A DNA stretch of 64,000 bases from positions 3,022,373 to 3,086,372 of the forward strand of contig NC_050470.1 of NCBI RefSeq assembly GCF_013373865.1, given 5' to 3'. The position numbers were made by a program, and so were the translations under genes. The stretch's first letter is position 1. Each line of letters starts with the position of its first letter. Positions 38,485 through 52,824 of this stretch are shown here, in pieces. The notes below the pieces were generated by a model that saw nothing but the letters and a program-made list of their open reading frames with translations, was not told the DNA's origin and did not search any database. Source of the stretch: Monomorium pharaonis (Eukaryota > Arthropoda > Insecta > Hymenoptera > Formicidae).

Positions 38485-40151
38485 CTTGAAAAAAAACCTG
38501 ATAAAATAACAAAAGAAAATAATTGTAGAGCCATACTTTAAGAAAAAAAAATAAATATATATACAAGTGTATAAATGGATAAAATGTTAAACAATATAGG
38601 TGACATTGTTAAAAAAAAATAACCATAAAAATTAACTTGTAGTTATAAAAATAAAATCAACATGAATTATTACCTCATCATGTTAAAATAAAAAATATGA
38701 ATAAAATAAAATTAACAGATGATAAGCAAAATACTTTTTAATTGTAAGCATTTTTTTCTTATATAGATTGTTTTAAAAATAACATTAAATATTAATTTAA
38801 TTATACATCCATTTTTAATGCATATTTAAACACCTATACTATTTATAAAGTATAATATATTGTTTTACAATAACAATCTGGACATTAATATTTAATTGTT
38901 AAAAAATATATATTAATACATTTATCCATGTGTTATAATATTAAAATGATGTAATAAATACATAAACAATTATATAAATAATACCATAAATATATATTAT
39001 TTTATAACCAGTAATATAGAACATATAAATTTTGGCTTACCAAGATTTTCTATTTAACGAATTTTTCTTATTTAAAATTTTTCTTTTTTATAACAAACAA
39101 TCGCTTGCGAATACTGTATTCTATGTATACCTCTTACAAAATATTGCAAAAAACTGACAACCCGATTAACAAATCGTCTGATTAAAACATAGTAAAACAT
39201 AGAATCAATTTTTGTCGATGTATCTTTGATTTTTGTCGTTGTTTTTAATACGAAAAGATAATGTATCATTCTCTGCTTAAACGTATGAAGACCACCACAC
39301 AGTTAAACATTGGAATTCGAATAACCTGTTCATTGTGACCATTGCGACATAGGGAATGTTTTGAGGTTAAAAACACGTTAGTTTCTACATCGATATTTAA
39401 TGCGATATATCGATGCATTCACTGAATCGATATATCTCATCATTCAAATCACAACTTAAATTTTTATCACGGATATAATCCTGGAGATTTTGCGAAGTCG
39501 ATCAAATGTCAAAAACAAAAAATTTTGAAGAATTATATGTTAAAAAAAGAGAACAATTCTTTTGTATTGTTATATAGAAAACATTTATTTTTGTACTTTG
39601 TTTGATCACGCTACTTTTTTGAATTTATTTTTAACAAATATTAATATATATTTTTGAGTTTAATTAAATTACTTTTTAATAATTTAATAATAATTTTTAT
39701 TACTTATACAAATATAAGAATATTATAATTTTTATAACGATAAAATTTAACGTGTTTACTTATATCAAAGGTCAAATAAAATTCTTTTATACTTTATTTC
39801 TGATCTCATGTATATTTTATTAATCAACTGTCAGTCCAACAATGCCTGATATATAAGTGCATATGTAATATATCCGTTAAGTATAAAATAGAACCAAGTC
39901 TGATTTGCATTCAAACGGTTTGCTAGTGGTAGAGGAAAATCATGAAATCTTTGACTAAACGTCGTTTCGTATAACCGAGCAATTTTTTATTGCCTTCGTC
40001 TTCTTACATATTTATCTCGAAAAAGTACAGCATGAAATAAGATGTACTGTGATTGTAAAAATTATTGAAAAACAATACTGTTCTATTGTATATAAAATTA
40101 GTCCAAATCAGACAGGATATACCATTTTTCTCCATACTTTATCGAAAATAA
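38485..40151. other. 5' region of copy A and 3' flank of copy B
   Basis: An AT-rich intron-like stretch (38500-39040) separates the copy A start from a probable leader exon whose donor (CTTG|GTAAGC on the minus strand) lies at 39041/39040. The exon side (39041 to about 39130, containing ACAAACAATCG) recurs at 53129-53215 beside the gutted copy. From 39780 to 40151 the sequence resembles the 3' flanks of copies A and C. No other gene. Confidence 0.55.
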
Positions 40152-43100
40152 TCATTCTGCCAGGTATAAATTGTGCATTAATCGCTTGGAGAAACAATAA
40201 TGCGTTGTTGTTGTGGAGAACTTGATGCATTCGCGAATGAATAAGTATGTATCATACATCTCTGTAATTTTCTCCTCATTAAGCAAAATATGATATTTGC
40301 AGTGCGAGCCTTTATGACAAATGCTAAAATATATACACAGCATATATTTTATTTTCTATGACATTGTATTTTCTATTCGATAAAACAAATAAAATTCTCT
40401 ATTGTTCTTTTTTATCTCTATAAAATTTGAATTATATTTTGAAGAAAAAAAGAAAAGAATAAAAACTTTTGTAATTAAAAATTTAATTTGATTGAAAGGA
40501 AAATAACTTCGTGTTTTTACCTACCAGTCTTTGTTTATCACAGGTATCATTATAGATTCGCATTGAGCGAAATGCCTATTGGTCATTTTATACATTTTGA
40601 AAAAGTATTTGTCTATCGACAAATATGGATTCAAATTTTCAATGCGTTTGAGTAACATTTTGTACGTATCACCATAATATGTTTTACTGGCCATATGATT
40701 CATGGAGAACAAAGTACTCATAAGAACACGATAGATCACTTTGTGTTTGTGTTTGTCGTGTTTGAAGTTTTTTGCGACAACATGACAGAAATGTATAATT
40801 GCTAATAGCAACATTATAAACGTGTCTTTGGGAAATATATTTATATACATCAAAGCAACTTGTGACACATCGGCGGTGATGCGCATTACGTTTTCATACG
40901 CTATCATCTCATTCGCCCAACCAAAATAGTACCAGAATACGAATGTCAAGTCGTAAGCAAATATTGTATACTCCAGTTTGGTGCAATGCAACATAATGTG
41001 ACGTATGAAGGCCTCTCGATTAAGATTGAAGGATTGCACGTAATTACGCAACTTGGGATGGCATCGCGGATCTGTGCGCAATCGTCGATGCACAACAAAG
41101 CAACGTTTCTCGTATTCCAAGATTATTTCCAGTGTGTTGAACTTATTTCGAGATAATATTTTTATTTCGAGCGGTTCCACATAAGAGCTGAGTAAATGCA
41201 AATTATCTTCATGCTTTGGCAATATATTTGAATTATGCAGACACTGCATTATGTCATCTATAATGATCATCCGTCTGCATAATGCAAATTTCGAAAAAGT
41301 TGCATTGCATCTCCTTAGCAGCGATGACGTTTTAATCAATGCTGCTATTAGTAGTAAGAAATCAGTTCTGTATGTGCAACGATTAGATTGCAACGTCATA
41401 TATATAAGAGATAGTATAATATGTATACTGACATTTTCAATATAGCCACTCATCAAATATGGAATGTAGAGTAAGTTCATTATATCATCAGCATTCATCA
41501 TCTGTAAAAATTTAAAAGTAAAATATTAATAATACTATAATGGTGCTTACATTAATAAAATTTATTTAATACACGACAGAGAGCTTAATATTAAAAAAAT
41601 ATTTAAAATATAATATCAAGTATTTGTTTTAATAAAAAGATTTGTGTTTTTTATAAAAACAATGATATATGAAAAGATTAATCATATAAATTATAGAAAC
41701 ATTATGCAAACGTTCTGTAATTTTAGGAAGTACATATAATACAAAAAAAATTTTTTTTTCTAAGACACCGAAACACTTTTGTCTGACTTTTTACTTCTTT
41801 ACAAAACTTGTTTTTTTTTTAATATTTAATTATTTTATTTTTTATGTTCCAATCTCCCATTCTTATAATATAAATTATTATATATAAAAAGAAATTACTA
41901 TAAAATTTACATGTTTTAATAGAAAATAATAAATAATAATAGAAATTTATCCAAATGTCTAATGTAACGTGATCCAATTTGATATAATGTAAATTTGATA
42001 AAAATTTATCCTCTAATACTTGTTTTATTTCATTTGATAACATTGTATATTACCTGATAATTTAGCACATTAGTTACAAAATTCTTAAATCGTTGATACA
42101 ATTTTATGCGTTGCTGTAAAACTACAGTTTTTAAAATGTACATTAATACATTACGTTGATTCATCTTTAGATTGTAAAAGCATCGCAAGGCAAGTGCAAA
42201 AGTACTCCGTCGGAACAAAATACTAGTGGAAAGTTCAGTGCTTAGCTCATACATTATTATCTTGGTTAAAACTTTTTTAGGACTTAACAGAATAAAAATT
42301 AAGAAAGCACGTTGCTCCTGAGCATTAGTATTCGTCAATATGTCACAGAATTCCCCATCGAATGAATTTCGCCGTATAAATTCGTCAAAAGATTTCTCAT
42401 TGTACAGATAGTCTAGACCTTTGTCGTCAAAGTGTACGTTTACATATTTTAATATGATGAAGTGCATACTCTGCACATTTAGATGAAGCAATATTTTCAA
42501 TACCAAAACATACACCTGATACTTTTCTGCCTCGGTATGCGGACATGCGAATGTGTAATGGAGATATTTGAGTAGAATATAGAAATCGTTAAGACTCAAC
42601 AATTTTATCTTCTTACTGATAAAATCTAATATAGACAAGTCCCACTCCTTATAGCGCTTAATCAATTCCCTCATACCAATCGAGTTACCTTGGGTGATGT
42701 CATGACAGAGTTTTTGAACGGTTAAAATAGATTCTTCGGATTTTCTTAGATCTATAAGTTGTTCCAGGCAATGGAACAGATGTTTATTTGTTATCAAAAA
42801 TTCATTCTGCCTTATGAATTTCATTAGGTACTGACAATCTACGATAATAGCACACTGTAATGAGATCGTGATGTTCTCATTATCATTGATGTTCCTCCAA
42901 ACCATAAACTCGAAATCGTCAACGTGTTTAATCTGATTCAACAACAGAGTGGTCAGTTGTTGATCTAATTTCGTTACAATAGACTTCACCTCGGCAGGAA
43001 GCATATAATGATAATTCATATATTCATTGTAGTTGCCATACGTAAGCCTGAATAATTCCGCTAGATTATGGTTTTCCGAGTAACTTTGAATTTTGCTACG

Positions 43101-44209
43101 CATACACATTTTCACACAAGAAAGTATGTCCTTCACTAAAATACCATGTTGTAAGCACTTATCCTTGATTAAGTTATAAGAAATAAACTTGCGGCTGACA
43201 ATCAAGTTTAACAATCTTCCAAAATACGTTACTAATTGGTAGATGTGTGTTAACACATTTTTTTGTGACAACGTACTGAAGTGCAGCCACAGACATTTAC
43301 AGTATATCTTATAAATCAAAAAGAAAATAAAGCGTCTAGCTCGTGGAATATCCAATTCGTCTATGTGTTTGATTATTGTTTCCAAAATCTCCACGCATAG
43401 GTCTAATGGTATGTGTACGAGCGATTCAATTAGGAAGTCCTCGCATTTCGAGTTCCATATTATCTGTACATATCAAAATATTTCATATTACAATTAAATT
43501 ACTATTTTATTTTTTTATTGTTTGATAATATTCTCCTGTTATCGTTACAGAAACTAAGCAGACTATTTTTTATTATTGCATTAACTAGTAAAGGACGGGT
43601 GACACCATATGGTGTTATCATTTATATTTTAAAACTAGAGAATGTTGAGAAGAAAACCACACTAAAAAAGTTATATCAATATCAAATCTTTTTACATGCG
43701 CTGTTTAACAAAAAAAGAAATTATAATATTTAAAACGTCTTTTGTGTAATAGAATGTTAAAATTTTTATTACTAATAATTATTAATAATTATTATTATTT
43801 TTTTTATTTCTATATATAATTATTATTAATTATCTGTATTATTAATTACCTGTATAAAGAGATAAGGTGATAAAGTTGGCCAGTGACCAACTATATGACC
43901 AAATCTTATGTCCTTCCTGAGAAGATATTGCGAAGAAAAATTCGTGCTTAATAAGAAATAATTGTAACACCTCGCAAATATTGAAACAATGTGTCTTCTT
44001 TCGCCATTGTCTTCATTGAATATCTTAATATTATACATCCCATATCTATTTCTCAATATGTCAATTATTATTATTATTATTTCATCTGTAATAGAATGCA
44101 AAGTCTGAGTCATAACTCGAGATGAGAAACGTTTTAATTGTCCATAATGTTGCTCCATTGATATTAATATATTTCTTATGCCCTCGTAAAATTGATATGT
44201 CTCATTCAT
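40152..44209 (-). CDS. array copy B: uncharacterised ~972-residue helical protein
   Basis: Not recognised; paralogue of copy A with the same four-exon plan. Exons are 44209-43850, 43463-42054, 41501-40525 and 40323-40152, intron phases 0, 0, 2. ATG at 44209 follows an acceptor and a short leader (TTTTTACTCAAG). Shared blocks are GHIVGHWPTLSPYLFIQ, PLDLCVEILE, KEWDLSILDFISKKIKLL, DPRCHPKLRNYVQSF and FGWANEMIAYENVMRITAD. The last exon encodes CICHKGSHCKYH, a cysteine/histidine cluster kept in copy C, followed by MYDTYLFIRECIKF. Exon 2 starts at the first base after the acceptor with ATAATATGG, exactly as in copy A. No stops or frameshifts in nearly 3 kb of coding sequence imply constraint. Cellular role unknown. 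Confidence 0.84.
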
Positions 44210-44297
44210 CTTGAGTAAAAACCTAGCAAAAATAATTATATTTTAAAAGATAAAGAGAAAAATTAATTAAATTTAATGCAATAAAATATATAATTAC

Positions 44298-44313
44298 AAC
44301 ACACACACGCACG

Positions 44314-44410
<97 letters not shown>
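44298..44410. repeat. long CA microsatellite upstream of copy B
   Basis: About 110 bp of nearly pure CA with a few CG substitutions at its left end, lying within the probable first intron of copy B, ~90 bp before the coding exon. The cysteine/valine-repeat open frame on the minus strand is an artefact of this tract. Confidence 0.95.
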
Positions 44411-44411
<1 letters not shown>

Positions 44412-45250
44412 ACATATACAGATAATACATATATATGTATATACATATATATAAAATATAACATATCTATATAATATTAAAAAGAATAAATAATATGCAT
44501 TATAAAATAAAATAGGCGAAAATATATGTGACAATATTAAATGTAATTCTCTTTTAGTTTTTTCTAATTGTTATTTTTACAAATTTAATGAAAAATTATC
44601 TAAAGAATAAACAATATAAAATTAAAAAATAAAAAGTTGTCTAAATTTAATAAAAAAATATAACTTTACATATTACTTACATATTACTTTATAATTCTAT
44701 TCCAAGAAATTAAAACAAGTAATTTTTTAATACTAATATATATTTTTATTGCTGTTTGAAATAAAACTATGTTACTCGCCTGGTATATGAAGAGCAGTGA
44801 TGACGATCAACAATGACAATTGAAACAGTCGTTGGAATTTATATCGTTGAATAAGTTGTTCGCAGCAACAATCGATGAATACTTTAAGATGAGAGATTCC
44901 AATTTTTTAGATTTCTTATACAGATGAATTTATCCGATTCAATGATATCAACGTGGTTTCATAACCGTTTGTGTTATACATTATGAAAACATAAACTGTT
45001 AACATGCGATCGATTTTGAGAGCGACCTGTAATTCCGTTCAATGTCGAATCATGAGTGACAATAATACTGAAATATATTTAACGCTTTACTCTCAATAAT
45101 TTGATTTGTGAATAATAATAAAATTTAATTATAATTAGAAAAAAAGATTCGATAAAACTAATATTCGCACATAAGTTTTAAATAAAACTTTCTTATATTT
45201 TATTCTTTTAATCTCATGTGTATTTTATTAATTAATTATCAGTACAATAG

Positions 45251-45295
<45 letters not shown>

Positions 45296-47016
45296 TTTTT
45301 TTAGTCAGTTGAATGCTTGTTCCGTCTTTCATTCATCTTATTTCTCGCATACTTGATTTATTATAGGTACGTAAGGCTTTTTTAAATTTTAGCCATTGGA
45401 TAATATAAAAATCTTATTTTTGTAGACTTTCTTATTTTTCTGAGCAAAAAACTGGTTTCACAAGTGATTTTTTACAACTCACTAAGACAACAAAATTATT
45501 TTTATTATTTGTATTATTAAGGAAATTTCACGAAGGCTGCAATAAATTAACAGATGTTAATTCTGATAAATAGAATAAGCCATTTTACATTGGTTTTATA
45601 TTTATCTTTGTCGACTAAAAGAAATGTAAAATCTGAGTGTTTTTATCCTTTTAAGAAAGTGTTTTGTTCGTTGATTTTTTTAACGTTGATCTAGTTGGAC
45701 ATTCTACAAGAGTCAATAGTTCGATTATAGAGGTTTATTACAAATAATTACTTGTAAAGATCACGTGTCTCATATAAAAATGTAATATAATATTAAATTG
45801 GCTGATAATTATTATTTATTTTCAGTAGATATTAAAAGTACTAAAAATAGTTTTTTTAATACAAAATGAATATCACTTACTGGTCAGTTTGATACTGTCT
45901 AGTGTTACAGTTTATAAGGAATAATAATGCGCGCGCGCGCATGCACATTAAATTTATAAACGAATAAAAAAACGTACTTTATCATTATTTTTGCAGATAG
46001 CCTTAATTGGTCTTTTGTACAGTCTTAGTTCTGATATCATTAACACGTATTGTATAATATACTACACAATATATGCCACTTATTATTATTTGTATCACTT
46101 TAAATAATAAATTTATTTCAATTAACTTAAAACAACAAATATCTTAATATTACATTTGATCTAATAATATGTTTGTTTTATTCGTACGTATTACTAGGCG
46201 CGCGGTGAAGTGGAGACGCGGAGGAGCAAAAAAAGTGGGGATTGCGCCGGTATTGTATCCTTCACCAACGACACATGCTCAAGGAGATAGAGTTATGATG
46301 AGTGAGAAGACATGATACCGCACTCAATACTAATGACGTCTTTTGCTTGAGTGCGAGTGAAACGGATATTGGACACCAGGGATGCGTGACCGGATGGCTC
46401 GTTCTCTTCATTTACAAAAAAATGTAAAAAAATTGAAAAAGTGAAAAATTTTAGGTAATTTAAAAAAAGTTGCAACTTTTACAAAAAAAATTTAACATTT
46501 TATTACAAAAAAGTTATAGTAAAATTATTTAAAAAAATTTTTTTAATTTACCTAGAAAGAATCTAATTAGCTTTTAAATAAATCAAGGTTTATTCAAATT
46601 GGTTTATTAGATTTATTTTATTTGGTACACAAATTACGAAAACCTTGTTTTGAGATCGCGTCATTCTTGCAACAAAATGTTTATATTTTTTTAAAAATTA
46701 TTTTGTATACTTTAAAACGTAAAATGTAAAACATACCCAAAGTTTTGTAAAAAATAACTTTTATTGTAGCTGCAAGAAAGATCATTAAAATGATGCTATC
46801 TTTTCGTTCTGCTAAACATGTTTTTTCGTTTGGAAATTTTATCCGACTTTTATCTTGCATACTAATGGAGATTATTATCTCCAGAATCACTACTAAGTCT
46901 GTTAAAATATGTACGTCAGCAAGATTTTGATTTTATCACTTCTTGATCTACTCTCCCTCTACAACTTGTTGATCAAAAGATCATGCGCAGGATAAAAAAC
47001 ACACTAAAAGACGATG
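44411..47016. other. AT-rich spacer, array flank and short GC-richer block
   Basis: The interval 44770-45250 shares word order with the right side of the Broad-like gene (59035-59745), marking duplicated array flank. A TA microsatellite lies at about 45254-45291 and a GCGCGC tract at about 45930. A GC-richer block at 46195-46400 has no recognised coding. No gene is supported. Confidence 0.5.
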
Positions 47017-47060
47017 TATAAAAGGATACTTTGATTCTATATGTGTCATTAAGATCAGAG
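47017..47060 (+). promoter_or_regulatory. core promoter of the takeout-like gene
   Basis: TATAAAAG at 47017-47024, with an initiator-like TCATTA about 30 bases downstream (near 47047) and the coding start ~180 bases further on. Spacing fits a TATA-driven insect promoter for a tissue-specific secreted protein. Confidence 0.55.
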
Positions 47061-47225
47061 TGCGCATTGAGAAAACATTTCAAAAATCATTTTGTTAGTA
47101 TAAAAACTTCAACATAAAAGGTCGATTGTTTTGCATTACGCTTGATTCATCTTCGCCGTACATTGGTTAAAATTATTTTGTTGTTTGGTGTAGTTTTGTA
47201 CTACTTTGGTCAGAAAAATCTTTCT

Positions 47226-50200
47226 ATGAGAAGTATGTTTGCAATATTCTTTACTTTTATGTTCGTAACAGCATATGCGGCAAATGAAATACGTAAGTAA
47301 ATAATAAGTATCTGTTACACGTTTACATTTTGATTTTAATTTATTTAATAAAGAGTGAAAGAAATACGTTTATTTTGAAATTGTATCATTTTATATTGTG
47401 TAAACAGTTCTTAACGCGATAATTAAATATTATAGTTTAACAATTTGGCAAATTTTAACAATAAAAATTAATAAACAACTAATAACTCATTTTGTTAAAG
47501 ATAAGTTTAACGTTAATTGCAGTATATACAATATAAGAATATAAGTTAGATTATTTACTTTTTTCTTACATAAATCTAAATATTATACATTTTATTTTTT
47601 CTGTAAAATTCTCAGGTTTAAAATAAAGTTATACTTCTTCACACAATCTTATACTTTTTATAAATTTCGACAGAAATGTATACACCGAAAAAATGTATAC
47701 ACCGATTGTATTTTCGAGGATTACACACTTTGCAAATTATTTAACACATATCTTTAACTTATTATTTATTAATTAAAACATATTTGTTTTTATAAAAATG
47801 TTTTTTAAAACTTGGAATTTATATTTTTAAACAAATGTTTGTAGACAATGACGTGGACTACGTTTTATTTTGTGTTTGCAACAATTGTATCATATTATTA
47901 GAATTTAATGTAGTCAGTGCAGTTTAGTGTTTGATCTATAAATAATGAAACGGTAATAAAAAGATGTCTCAGATAACATATATGTTTTATAGATCAGTAT
48001 TTATCATTTTTTACTAATTAATTTTTAACCTTTGTAAAATCGGAAAACAGTGTGTTTAAATAAAATTTAATATTTCAAAATTGCATTTTTTTACGTATTT
48101 GTAGAATTTTTTACGTATATTTGTAGAAAATAAGTCTTAGAGGAAGTTCTATGAAATCTTATTTTACTTATGTTTTATAACAATTAAAAATATTTGCTAA
48201 TAATTTGCCTTTTAACCCATTACGATTACTAGGAGTCTAATAAATCCCACGCTAAGTTTATATTTACGTATCTTTAAACAAAAAGAAACAAATTTATTTA
48301 CTTTATTTTGCTTTCTATAAATCACCTCTTTAAGTTTACATTTTTGGTCATAATATATTATTTTAAACTTAATAGAAAACATTTTTTTCAAAATCCACTA
48401 TTTAACTAATTTTTATTTGAAAGTATACTGTCTTGTGTAAAATAAAATCCCACGCTAAGTTTATATTTACGTATCTTTAAATATAAAAAAAAACAAATTT
48501 ATTTACTTTATTTTGTTTTCTATAAATCACCTCTTTAAGTTTACATTTTTGGTCATAATATATTATTTTAAACTTTTCATAATTTTTTTTCTCTTCAATA
48601 ATGTTAATTATATTTTTGTACGTAGATCCAAAAGACTTTTGTTTATAACATAATTGATAAAAATTATAAATAATTAATAAACTGGTACCAGAAAATTATC
48701 ATATAAATATTTAGTGAGTTATTTAAATAAAACAAAATTATAACCTTTATCAGAAAAAATTGTTTTGCTCATATAGACAGATTTCTTAGATATCACAACC
48801 AAAATAAATTACTAATTTTTGTATCAGCTAGAATTTTGGCTGTTACGTATAGAATTTGAAAATTCTGCTTCTATCAGCTAGATTGAGTAGGTGCAATACA
48901 TTTACATATACATATCAGTATTTGCTAATTAAGGTACTTGTACCAATATGCCTCCCCTTAAAATTAGGAGAATTTTGTAATTTTTTGATAACTACAAAAT
49001 TGAAAAATAAAAGTCAGATTTAAAATAGGAAACATTTCTGAAACTAAAGAAAATATATGAAATATTTTTAATTATTTACAAGTGTAGTAAAAATTATTAA
49101 AGAAGATAGCACTTGGGGGATATTGATTACATACATACCCAATGTGGCCCAGCTATGTATTTTTTCATTTTTTGTAAATATTTTTGAAAAAAAGCAATAT
49201 AACCAAATCAACATTTAATTAAGCATTTCTTTACATACTAATGGAAAAAATTACACATACAGCTATTAATTAAATAACAAAACTGTATTTATTTACTACA
49301 GGGGCGTTATCTTAACTTTTACCTGTCAAAAAGTTTTAACTAACTAGAAAAAGACAAGAAATACTAATCAAAAATTAAACATTAAATAAAGAAACAGAAT
49401 CTTAACTTTCTTGTGTATTAACAAGATATATTGTGTTTTTAGTAGTGTCCCAGGCCATAATGGTTTCACAAAACAAAGAGCTTCCTTTCTTTAATTATAA
49501 ACAAGATGTTTTAATAAAAACCTAAAATAAATGCAGTGTTGAAAAGCATAAATAAAAAAAGAGCTACAATAATATAAATTGTGGATATTTATAATTTTTA
49601 CACAACAGTTATACAAAGCAAAAACTTACCTCTGATATTTTAGATTCAGAAAAACACAATTTAAATAAAGTGTGATCACAAGCCGTAAAAAGGAGATATT
49701 GAGCAATTAACTAATATAAATACATTATTATGTATTTATATTTATGCACGATGAATTTCACAGATACCGCTGTGCTCTTTGACTTCCTGAAGAATATATT
49801 AGCATTAATTGTAAAATTCATTCTGTAATTATTTGAAAATAAAGGGTAAGCCAATTTTTTGGACGGTATATGGCTATATTGGGTACAGGTACCTTATTTA
49901 TCTCAGCTAGATTTTATACACATATAATTTTTGTTAAAGTTGCAAGATTATCTCTTTGAGTGTTCTTTTCTCTTCTATTAAAATATAGTAAATATTAATT
50001 GTTACATTTTACATAAAATACTTAAAATAACATTTTAATAATACAAAATTGTAATTTTGCATCAATAAAAAATATTTTTGCTTAGAAATTTGTGCTTAAG
50101 TAATAACTATTATACATGTAAAATCACTACTTTAATTAATTTAGTAGTACTTTTTTGTTACTTAGCAAAAAATTGACACAAAAATTAGAAGAAAATTATA

Positions 50201-51242
50201 CAGAAGCCACGTAACTTTGTTTAGTAATCACATTAAAACATAATTATTAACAAATACTTCAAATAATTCAAATAGTTATATACGTTACATTATTATTTAA
50301 TTTCATTATTTGAAATATTTGAATTAATATTGGTAGTATGCAAAAGTAAGTAAAATAAGTTTGCTTTCCGCTTTTTACTGTTATCTACCTTATTAAATAT
50401 TTAATCCAAACTACAAGCTAAACTAAATAATTTGAACTTTTTCTAGCTTCCTATATCCATCCATGTGGTCGAAAAGATCCCAACTACAGTCAATGCTTTG
50501 CAGACAACATTAATAGTGTGAAGAGTTACATTTGCACAGGAATACCGGAATTGAATTTTCCTCCGCAAGAACCACTAATTATTGACAACATTGATATTTT
50601 TGACACGGATAATCTGAAATTGTTTCTCAAAAACTCAAAATTAAGAGGAATTTGTAATTTCGATATAACTTCTCATAATGTATCTTCTGACAGGCTTCAT
50701 TTCGAGTTCAGTGTCACAATCAAAAATATTTCCATGGATTCCGTCTATAACTTTGACATACGTTTACTGCAGCTGCCACTTGCTAATGAAGGAATAATTC
50801 ACATTACTTTAGGTATCATAAAATAGTCAATTTTATATTAAATTAAAACACAAGTTTATTAAAAATATTTACTTCAACATAAAAATTTACAATTAGTTTC
50901 TTTCATAAAAATTATTAATTTATGTTTTCCTCCGTAGATAACGTAAACGGAAAGATAAGTATAGATGCGAAAGAAGTAATCAAGAACGGTAAAAAACAAC
51001 TATATCTATCAAAAGTCAATTCTATTCTCAACATAAAAACATTCAATTATGAGTTTGATGAAAGCGAGAAAGACTTACATGAACTACACAAAATTTTTAT
51101 CGAAATCATAAACAAAAATTTACAGGAAATAATTAATATAGTTACGCCGAAATTAGAAAAGACGATGTCTAAATTATTGATTTTTGTTACTAACACTATT
51201 GTCTACAACAGATTTGAACAATTGTTTCCCGATGAAGCATAA
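47226..51242 (+). CDS. takeout/JHBP-family secreted lipid-binding protein
   Basis: Extracellular carrier of the juvenile hormone binding protein superfamily (takeout-like); known members bind hydrophobic ligands in haemolymph, antennae or fat body. Exons are 47226-47292, 50447-50812 and 50938-51242, GT-AG, both introns phase 1, giving 245 residues, a normal length for the family. Residues 1-19 form a signal peptide (hydrophobic core FAIFFTFMFVTAYA). The mature N-terminus has the diagnostic SYIHPCGRKDPNYSQC with the conserved disulphide pair, then GIPELNFPPQEPL, NLKLFLKNSKLRGICNFDI, and the C-terminal DNVNGKISIDA and FNYEF blocks. A large 3.15 kb first intron carries repeats. The gene lies on the opposite strand inside an array of unrelated genes. 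Its ligand cannot be inferred. Confidence 0.93.
48242..48575. repeat. direct duplication in intron 1 of the takeout-like gene
   Basis: Two ~130 bp copies (48242-48370 and 48445-48575) begin AATCCCACGCTAAGTTTATA and end in TATTATTTTAAACTT, with only a few differences, separated by 74 bp. A recent local duplication; no coding content. Confidence 0.9.
48930..49896. mobile_element. non-autonomous element with terminal inverted repeats
   Basis: The left end TAAGGTACTTGTACCAATAT (48930) matches the reverse complement of the right end, TAAGGTACCTGTACCCAATA (ends 49896), at 18 of 20 positions. The interior (~970 bp) is AT-rich with no open frame. No clean target-site duplication is visible. It lies within the takeout-like gene's first intron. 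Confidence 0.6.
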
Positions 51243-52780
51243 AATGTCTCAGCTATTCATATTTTGTTCTTATATTTGGAACGATTCATTTTTAGATACT
51301 GTATGGATCATTTCATTTACTACAAAATATCTAAAAATATATATAAGCCTAAGACAATCTTATATTTAAGCTCCGACTATGAATACAAGATATTAAAACT
51401 CTTCATCATCATAAAGTTGTTTTATGCATCCCATAATGCAATCCGATTTAATTAAAGAAAAATTAAAATATGTTACCTGTAATATATTTTCATTATATTA
51501 TTTTATATCTTATAATGCGTTCCGATTCAATTAAAAAAGAATTCAAATATATTAGCTTTAATATATTTTAATTATATTAATTAACAACAATATTATAAAA
51601 ATAAGCAACATGTTCTATTTAGGTTAGATAAAAGAAAATATCGTTTAATCATTATAGATTAATAACACAGATTATTATTTAATTATTATAAATTACTATC
51701 GTAATAGATTAGTGTAAAATAATATGAAATAGAAATGTTATTTTTATCTTTGTATTACTTTGAACGTTATACTTATTACAATAAAAATTTAAAATTATGT
51801 TATCTGATATGTAATAGTTGCAAAACACATACTTAAGAATTGGTATATTTAATTCTTGTCAACATATATTAAAGTAAAATTATAATGTCATATTTTGTAA
51901 TCATAATTTTATACTTGAAATTAACAATGTCTCTTACTTAACAATATTTAACAATTAGGATCGATAAAATAAGGATCGATGTTCAATGTAAAGATGAGAG
52001 AATTTATATTACTCTTGGCCTAATAATATGGTAAGCATTAGTATTATTAAAAAACTAGCCTTCGCGCGAGCTCAAAAGCTCTTACTTCACGCAAACACAT
52101 ATATAAGTACCGCATCTGTTTGTCCGCGGAGTGTGGACCCTAAACTCGCACGAAAATACAGGATGTTTCTGAAATGATGGCAGTAACTTTGTTAACCCTT
52201 TTCAGCTACTTTTAATATTTAATCAATATTAAAAGTAGCCCGTAAAAGATAACTATTACACAAAAATAATAATTGATGCAGTTATTAGCAGTGATTTTTT
52301 ATTTTATAAGTAGAAGCAAAGTAGGAAAATCAAATATTTATTTATTGCATTTTATATTTGATTAAATATATCACCGCAGATAAATAACGATGTATCTAAT
52401 TGGAACACTGCAGAAACAGTTAGAAATAATCTCTTAAAAAAAGTCATTTTAATATCGAAAATAAATAAAAGATTTTCTAAATTTCTATTGATATCAATAG
52501 GATTTTGACAACAATTTTGATTAATTTTCGAGTTAAAAATAAATTCTTGAATCAATTTTTCAAATTAATATTGGAGAGATAAGATTACATATCACATATA
52601 TACATACATTAAAAGTATTTTTAAAAATGTGTCAAATTTTCATTATACTCTATATATGCAACCTTTTGTTATTCAAAAATGTTATCATTTCGATACAAAG
52701 TTGAATTAACAACTTTTGGTCTTAATGAGATCGACACGACATTGTTTCGAGAAACTAATTTCTGACTGTAATTATGTTAT
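51243..52780. other. AT-rich spacer downstream of the takeout-like gene
   Basis: No gene is recognised. A small GC-richer block at 52055-52150 has no coding signal. A perfect hairpin lies at 52205-52239. The rest is low-complexity AT-rich sequence. Confidence 0.55.
52205..52239. repeat. perfect 15 bp hairpin
   Basis: GCTACTTTTAATATT, loop TAATC, then AATATTAAAAGTAGC: a perfect 15 bp stem with a 5 base loop. Too short for a typical insect pre-miRNA; it may be the centre of a decayed palindromic element. Confidence 0.85.
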
Positions 52781-52824
52781 TTTATATAAAATAATCCTAA
52801 AAATAAAAAAATATCCTATCTTTT

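Noticed and set aside
44223..44534. 103-codon minus-strand frame rich in Val-Cys repeats
   Set aside because: Direct translation of the CA microsatellite.
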